Source: Pseudorasbora parva
Taxonomy: Eukaryota; Chordata; Actinopteri; Cypriniformes; Gobionidae
Direction: 5' to 3'
Assembly: GCF_024679245.1 (NCBI RefSeq)
Contig: NC_090176.1
Span: 18,221,293 to 18,285,292 of the forward strand
DNA length: 64,000 nucleotides
Both the position numbers and the translations under genes were made by a program. Below the pieces are notes generated by a model. It was given only the letters and a program-made list of their open reading frames with translations, ran no database searches and was not told the DNA's origin. Below are positions 58,851-64,000 of this stretch, piece by piece. Position 1 is the first letter of the stretch. The number at the start of each line of letters is the position of its first letter.

Positions 58851-59506
58851 TAATCTAGCGCTCGGAAAGCGTTCCACCCCTAGGGGCTGCCATTGCTAAC
58901 CAAGCCATCACCTGCTGTTAGCATCCCATTGACTCCCATTCATTTTTGAGTCACTTTGACAGTGAATAACTTTACATCTGAGATGTTTAAAGACTCCATT
59001 TGTCCATTGTTTATTTCTAAAGAAACACAACAATGCATAAAAGGCTCCGTTACCTTGTATCTTACACTATCGCCCCGTAGAAGCTGTTTTTGTAAAAATA
59101 GGCTAACTATTGCGTCATAACCAACGCGACTCTGTCGCACAGTTGAGAAATTACCGTATAGACCTGAGGAGGCGCTCGCAGGCAATCTTTTACTGTCTAT
59201 GAGACAGTCGGGGGGACGTGTAGACATAAAGTCTGATAAAGTCAAGGGGAAAGAATGGGGAGAAGCCCGTAGTGAGCCAAAAGCAACGGGATAAAATATT
59301 TAAACGTGATTCAGCTTTCACTTTCCACAACTACTAGAAGACCTACAGCTGTCAGACAGGAGGCTCACGTCACATCTACGTCGTCAAGCTCAGTCTGAGC
59401 CTGCGCAGTTCGCTCAGCCATCAGGAAATCAGTGCTCCTATACTGACATCACTTAACGCCGTAGAAGGCAATGGGATCCCTCCGTCCATTTCTTTTACTG
59501 TCTATG
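58851..59506 (-). mobile_element. hAT-like family X, copy B
   Basis: Reverse-oriented copy. The CATAGACAGTAAAAG end is at 59506; the other end lacks the final CCCCCTTG, so no target duplication can be read. The shared frame runs 59245-58940 on the minus strand. Confidence 0.7.
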
Positions 59507-60155
59507 GTAAATGAGAGGGAGACTGCAGGCTTGTTTCAGACAAACCCTGACACGCAAATGGTTGCCGTGGTAACAAACAACAAATCCGTAACGTGCTAGA
59601 CTGCTGGTATGTAGTCTAACTTTTATTTAATGCATGAGGAATATTTAATATGAGGAAATCTGTTGTAATAGGCTATTAGGTTTGAACTTATTGGTCCTGC
59701 GCTTTTTTAGTGGCATTCAGTATAAGTATATGGCTGTTCAGTGTTCATAGATTAGTTAGTGATCTCATTCTCTCTTGCGCTGCTGCTTCGCTAGCAAGAA
59801 TGAATGAATGAATGAAAGCATCGTCGGCATCGGGAGTTAAAGCAGTTTGAGCCTACAAACTCTGTGTCTACAGACATTTCACCCTCCTCCAGTCCACTTC
59901 AGGTGAAGGTTGTGGAGAAAAGTCCTCTAGTTTAGATGACTGCTCTGTTGCAAAACTACTGTCCTCACTCCAGTCACTATCCATCTTTGCGAGTCTGACA
60001 ACTGTCAAACAAGTTGTCACTACGGGTCTCCCGCTCATCCCCGCCCTCATCTCGTCCCCTCTGTCTCCGCTGGGCTCTGCCCACTTTTGCAGCATTTTTC
60101 AAATATTGCCAGAGGGCGGAGTTAGGCTGTGAACAGGGGTTTAGTTACCCTTTAA

Positions 60156-60459
60156 ATGTAAATAATTACATTCCAACGTGTTTTCGCTTCGGTGAGTAAT
60201 GTAGCCAATCACAGACATATTTGTAATGTTCTACAACATTATACTTGGAATCACTCACTGCTCAAGTGTTTATGAGGCGCCACGTAGGATTTAAATCAAA
60301 CTTCGCTTATCAATACATAACACGTGCATATACACCTATACATTACTGGCATATACATGTATACTATTGGATGTTCAAAATACATATATGAAATACACGT
60401 GCACACTAATATGAAATCCATACCAATACATATAATGTTAGTAATGAATGCATACACAC
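60156..60459. other. AT-rich sequence grading into ATAC-rich repeats
   Basis: No gene. ACATATA / CACCTATA words become frequent from about 60320, leading into the minisatellite. Confidence 0.35.
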
Positions 60460-61364
60460 TTGTGAATAACTTGCATATACATATAAACTTGACGCACGCA
60501 TAGACCTATGAATACTCGCATATACATATAAACTTACATGCATATACACCTATAAATACTCGCATACACATATAAACTTCCATGCATATGCACCTATAAA
60601 TACTCGCACATACATATAAACTTCCATGCAAATACCATAGACAGTAAAAGAAATGGACCGAGCGTTCCCATTGACGTCAACGGCGAAAGAATGAAGTCAA
60701 CCTAGGGGCACTCACTTCCTGATGGCTGAGCGAACTGCGCAGGCTCAGACTGAGCTTGACGACGTAGATGTGACGTGAGCCTCCTGTCTGACAGCTGTAG
60801 GTCTTCTAGTAGATGTGGAAAGCGAAAGCTGAATCACGTTGTTTAAATATTTTCTCCCGTTGCTTTTGGCTCACTATGGGCTTCTCCCCATTCTTCTCCC
60901 TTGACTTTATCAGACTAGTCTCCAGGACATGTCTCCACGTCCCCCCGACTGTCTCATAGACAGTAAAAGATTGCCTGCGAGCGTCTCCTCAGGTCTATAC
61001 GGTAATTTCTCAACTGTGCGACAGGGTCGCGTTGGTTATGACGCAATAGTTAGCCTATTTTTACAAAAACAGCTTCTGCGGGTCGATAGTGTAAGATACA
61101 AGGTAATGGAACCTTTTATACATTGTCGTGTTTCTTTAGAAATAAACAATGGACAAATGGAGTCTTTAAACGTCTCAGATGTAAAGTTATTCACTGTCAA
61201 AGTGACTCAAAAATGAATGGGAGTCAATGGGATGCTAACAGCAGGTGGTGGCTTGGTTAGCAATGGCAGCCCCTAGGGGTGGAACGCTTTCCGAGTGCTA
61301 GATTACCCCCTTGGCAAATACACCTATACTCACTCGCATATACATATAAACTTCCATGCATATA
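60460..61364. repeat. ~43-bp minisatellite, split by an insertion
   Basis: Units of the type ACTCGCATATACATATAAAC TTCCATGCATA(T)ACACCTATAAAT occur at 60460-60635 and resume at 61314-61364. The break is the family X copy C. Confidence 0.65.
60636..61313 (+). mobile_element. hAT-like family X, copy C (678 bp)
   Basis: It begins CATAGACAGTAAAAGAAATG and ends GATTACCCCCTTG, with the exact 8-bp duplication GCAAATAC (60628-60635 and 61314-61321). Its frame (60929-61216) matches those of A and B over about 95 codons with a handful of mostly amino-acid-changing differences. Confidence 0.8.
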
Positions 61365-61493
61365 AGGGCTTGGGCGCCGCGTTGCATTCTGGGACGTCGC
61401 GGCCATGTTGATGGCCTCGCGAATGTAAACATACAGCAATTCGAATGAGGAGAAGCAGAGTTGGGAGAAAGAAAAAACATGTTAAAATCCTGA

Positions 61494-61674
61494 AAGGGAT
61501 GTGGAATTTACCGGGATACGTTAAATAGGGAAGGCAGGGACCGCTATAGAGACAAAATCGGAACTATTAAAGTTTTGGATCCACATGAATTTCCAAAGAA
61601 AGAGCGGAGCACCGACGACGACGAAAACTTTATTTTGTTGGTCCCCAACAGACATTCTACTGACTATAAGTAAC
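61494..61674 (+). pseudogene. Coding fragment of probable transposon origin
   Basis: After a stop at 61491, a frame of about 59 codons reads KGCGIYRDTLNREGRDRYRD, then KIGTIKVLDPHEFPKKE, and stops at about 61672. The GRDRY + I-x-x-LDP-E-P pattern recalls the N-terminal exon of fish YqaJ/SWIM-type (ISL2EU-like) transposon proteins from memory; this is tentative. No element boundaries were found. Confidence 0.3.
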
Positions 61675-62655
61675 TTTGCAACTACAATTCAACTTATTCT
61701 ACTAACCCGAACCCAACACATATAACCATAACCTACCAGTCTACTAACAGTACAGTTAATACTCTAATTAGTGTTAGTTGACATGCTGTTGAAAACGTAC
61801 ATAGTTAGTAGAATGTTTAAAGTGGACTATCGAAGTAAAGTCTAACCGAAACGTATATATTATTATTATTATTTTTATAAAATATAAGAAATTTCTCTGC
61901 CTCCGTTTTTATTTGTTATTGCAATGTTATTGTTTACTATATTTATAATTTGCACTTCCTCCATTTTCTGTGTCTTTTGTTGTTATTTTATAGATACCTA
62001 TTTATTTGCTTATATAGTATTGAAATAATTATTTTTTTTTAAAAAGTGTATTTATTGTTGTTATATAAAGTGCACTCCGTTATATAAAGTGCAACAACTT
62101 CCAGTAGCAGTATTAACATTAAGTGACATGGCATCTGACGCACAGGAGCCAATGGCACATGTCGCGACACACGCAGTGGCACTTCCGGTTCTCATTGGCA
62201 TATGTCAGTGGATAGTGACATGTGTCACTGACACTGTCACGAAACGCTGACACTGGCAGTGACACTTAGTCGCGGAACATCTCGCTGTATGTGACACTCA
62301 CTGGCAGATGAGCTGAACAACTATACTCACGTAATTGTGGCACAAAAGCCAAAATAAATATCCTATTTTCGTGACTTTTTTCCTCTCTTAAATAAATGTT
62401 AATCTAACTTGTTAAATTTGGTAATATGTGTTAGTTTGTGACAAGCAGTATCTGAGTGGCATGTGCCACTGAATGATTTATGCAATGCCAATATTGGTGC
62501 CAATGTTGTTGATCACGCAAACTGCACGTCCTAGAAAACACGTACAAACCTATGGAGGGATTTTTCAGTCAGATTATAAACTAAAAGTCTAAAACTAAAA
62601 GTCTTAAACCAAAACTAAAAATCTAAATTTGAAACTTAAAGTCCAAGTCGAAAAT
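61675..62655. other. Unassigned sequence
   Basis: AT-rich part followed by a stretch (62125-62300) with repeated GTGACAC / TGTCAC / CACTGGCA words that can pair with each other. No gene seen. Confidence 0.3.
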
Positions 62656-62895
62656 GAATTTGGTATTTAGGATTGGGCATTTGGTATTTAGGATAGGGCA
62701 TTTTCTATTTAGGATTGGGCATTTTCTATTTAGGGTTGGGCATTTGGTCATTTAGCCATTTAGGATTGAGGATTGGGGATTTGGGGATTTAGGATTGGGA
62801 ATTTGGTATTTAGGATTGGGCATTTAATCATTTAGCCATTTAGGATTGAGGATTGGGGATTTAGGATTGGGCATTTGAGGATTGAGCATTGGGGA
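62656..62895. repeat. Minisatellite, ~20-bp unit
   Basis: Units such as GGGCATTTGGTATTTAGGAT and GGGCATTTTCTATTTAGGAT repeat with variants (GATTGAGGATTGGGGATTT) about ten times. Confidence 0.8.
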
Positions 62896-63082
62896 GTGTA
62901 TGCAAATTAGGAGGCGTGGCCCAAATACTGGAGGCTGGGTTTGAAATGGCTGGTGCGCAGATGCACCTTATGGACAGCAGAGGGAGCTCCCAGTGCTAAG
63001 GAGCACACTTTAATGAAACCAAACGGAGCGAGTGAGCGGCTTGAGCGAGGACTGTGCGATAACTTCAACTTAATGACAGCTT

Positions 63083-63390
63083 TGTAACATTTGTGGCCTC
63101 AAACACAAAGTCACCAGTGAAAGGAGTGCTATCGGTCTGACGACGAGAAAGCAGCAGACAGTGCAGCAGGTAAGATGCTAACATTAGCTACTAGTTATAT
63201 AAGCTGATATTGCTAATATGCTTTAGTAGGGAATTATTATATTGGGACATGCTGCCTTGTTTTTTAAACTGCGGTTAACCCCTCTGACATTAGTAGATAC
63301 ACTCCTTTCCCATTGCCACTAGATGGTCTTGTTTATGTTTTTTTCTTTTTTGCTATATAGCCTATATACATTTTATTAAGATTGTGAGAG
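63083..63390. repeat. Left arm of a large inverted repeat
   Basis: Matches 63693-64000 in reverse complement with one mismatch seen in 308 bases and no gap. It contains CAGCAGGTAAGATG (63163-63176), a strong splice-donor context. Confidence 0.85.
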
Positions 63391-63645
63391 AAAAGAAATT
63401 AGGCTTGTTCGACTTGAACGCTGCACACTGCAAGACCTATCGGTTTATGACATCAAAGTACTGCGATGCAAAAGCATAAGGAGCGTCTACTCTCTTTGAT
63501 GTCATATGTTGTGTGTGTATGTATGTATACGTTAAGACGATGTCAGTCAGAGCATAATATAGCAATATATTGCGGTCCTTTTTACACTGCACAAAAACCC
63601 TGCTGTTACATCGTCACTGGCCTTCATGATTGCTTTCCTAACCTT

Positions 63646-63686
<41 letters not shown>

Positions 63687-63692
63687 CATATA
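63391..63692. other. Spacer of the inverted repeat, with a (TA)n run
   Basis: A 302-base spacer; (TA)n lies at about 63650-63680. Its + frame (63466-63744) has no recognisable domain. Confidence 0.6.
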
Positions 63693-64000
63693 CTCTCACA
63701 ATCTTAATAAAATGTATATAGGCTATATAGCAAAAAAGAAATAAACATAAACAAGACCATCTAGTGGCAATGGGAAAGGAGTGTATCTACTAATGTCAGA
63801 GGGGTTAACCGCAGTTTAAAAAACAAGGCAGCATGTCCCAATATAATAATTCCCTACTAAAGCATATTAGCAATATCAGCTTATATAACTAGTAGCTAAT
63901 GTTAGCATCTTACCTGCTGCACTGTCTGCTGCTTTCTCGTCGTCAGACCGATAGCACTCCTTTCACTGGTGACTTTGTGTTTGAGGCCACAAATGTTACA
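63693..64000. repeat. Right arm of the inverted repeat, cut by the window end
   Basis: Complement of 63083-63390 up to the last base of the window, so the repeat probably continues beyond it. Confidence 0.85.

Larger units (their letters stand above)
57585..60151. mobile_element. TTAA-flanked DNA transposon, 2567 bp, with a nested hAT-like copy
   Basis: TTAA lies at 57581-57584 and 60152-60155; the ends are AGGGTAACTAAACCCT and AGGGGTTTAGTTACCCT. The left part holds a promoter-like array (57836-57918). The family X copy B (58851-59506) is inserted inside. A minus-strand frame near the right end (59868-60095) contains KMDSDWSEDSSFATEQSSKL and may be a leftover of an autonomous relative's coding exon; I do not recognise it. 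Confidence 0.7.

Overview
The window looks like a piece of a ray-finned fish genome, most likely a cyprinid. The reasons are a relic of a DANA-like tRNA SINE, an L2-type LINE with its typical tail, Tc1 relics of the zebrafish kind, many short DNA transposons flanked by TTAA or by 8-bp duplications, a sushi-type Ty3/gypsy chromovirus, and exons of a nectin-like immunoglobulin gene with vertebrate splice sites. Nothing looks bacterial or viral, and I saw no tRNA, rRNA or CRISPR array. All calls were made by eye.

Layout. 1-9.1 kb: hairpin-like DNA transposons (2548-4543 with a nested hAT end, 5366-5919, 6391-7346) in AT-rich sequence. 9.2-11.4 kb: a solo LTR with a 1.37-kb hAT element inserted in it. 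11.9-15.2 kb: a 3.3-kb hAT element carrying a 1.3-kb TTAA element, whose near-identical sister lies inverted at 17.8-19.1 kb. 15.5-16.4 kb: a Harbinger-like element. 21.8-22.7 kb: a Tc1 transposase relic.

23.3-30.8 kb holds the only host gene I can support: four + strand exons that read as Ig2, a split Ig3 and a short tail without a membrane segment, like a nectin (poliovirus-receptor-like adhesion protein) ending as a secreted form. Its introns carry a solo LTR, TTAA elements and an L2-tailed SINE-like repeat. 30.8-37 kb is mostly unrecognised, with microsatellites and a pair of 263-bp direct repeats. 37-42.4 kb has an exact hAT MITE, an L1 ORF2 relic interrupted by a 2.1-kb element, and a local 0.5-kb duplication.

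43.2-45.2 kb is a 3'-truncated L2 LINE. 45942-51137 is a complete, very young chromovirus: identical-looking 459-bp LTRs, 5-bp duplication TTTAC, gag, protease-RT-RNase H, integrase and chromodomain, and an 11-nt match that fits Tf1/sushi-type self-priming. One frame break separates RNase H from integrase. 52-61.4 kb is dense in TTAA elements, three copies of a hAT-like family with a shared ~100-codon frame, and an older gypsy gag relic hit by a MITE. From 62.6 kb come a minisatellite and, at the right edge, a nearly perfect inverted repeat with 308-bp visible arms that probably runs past the window.
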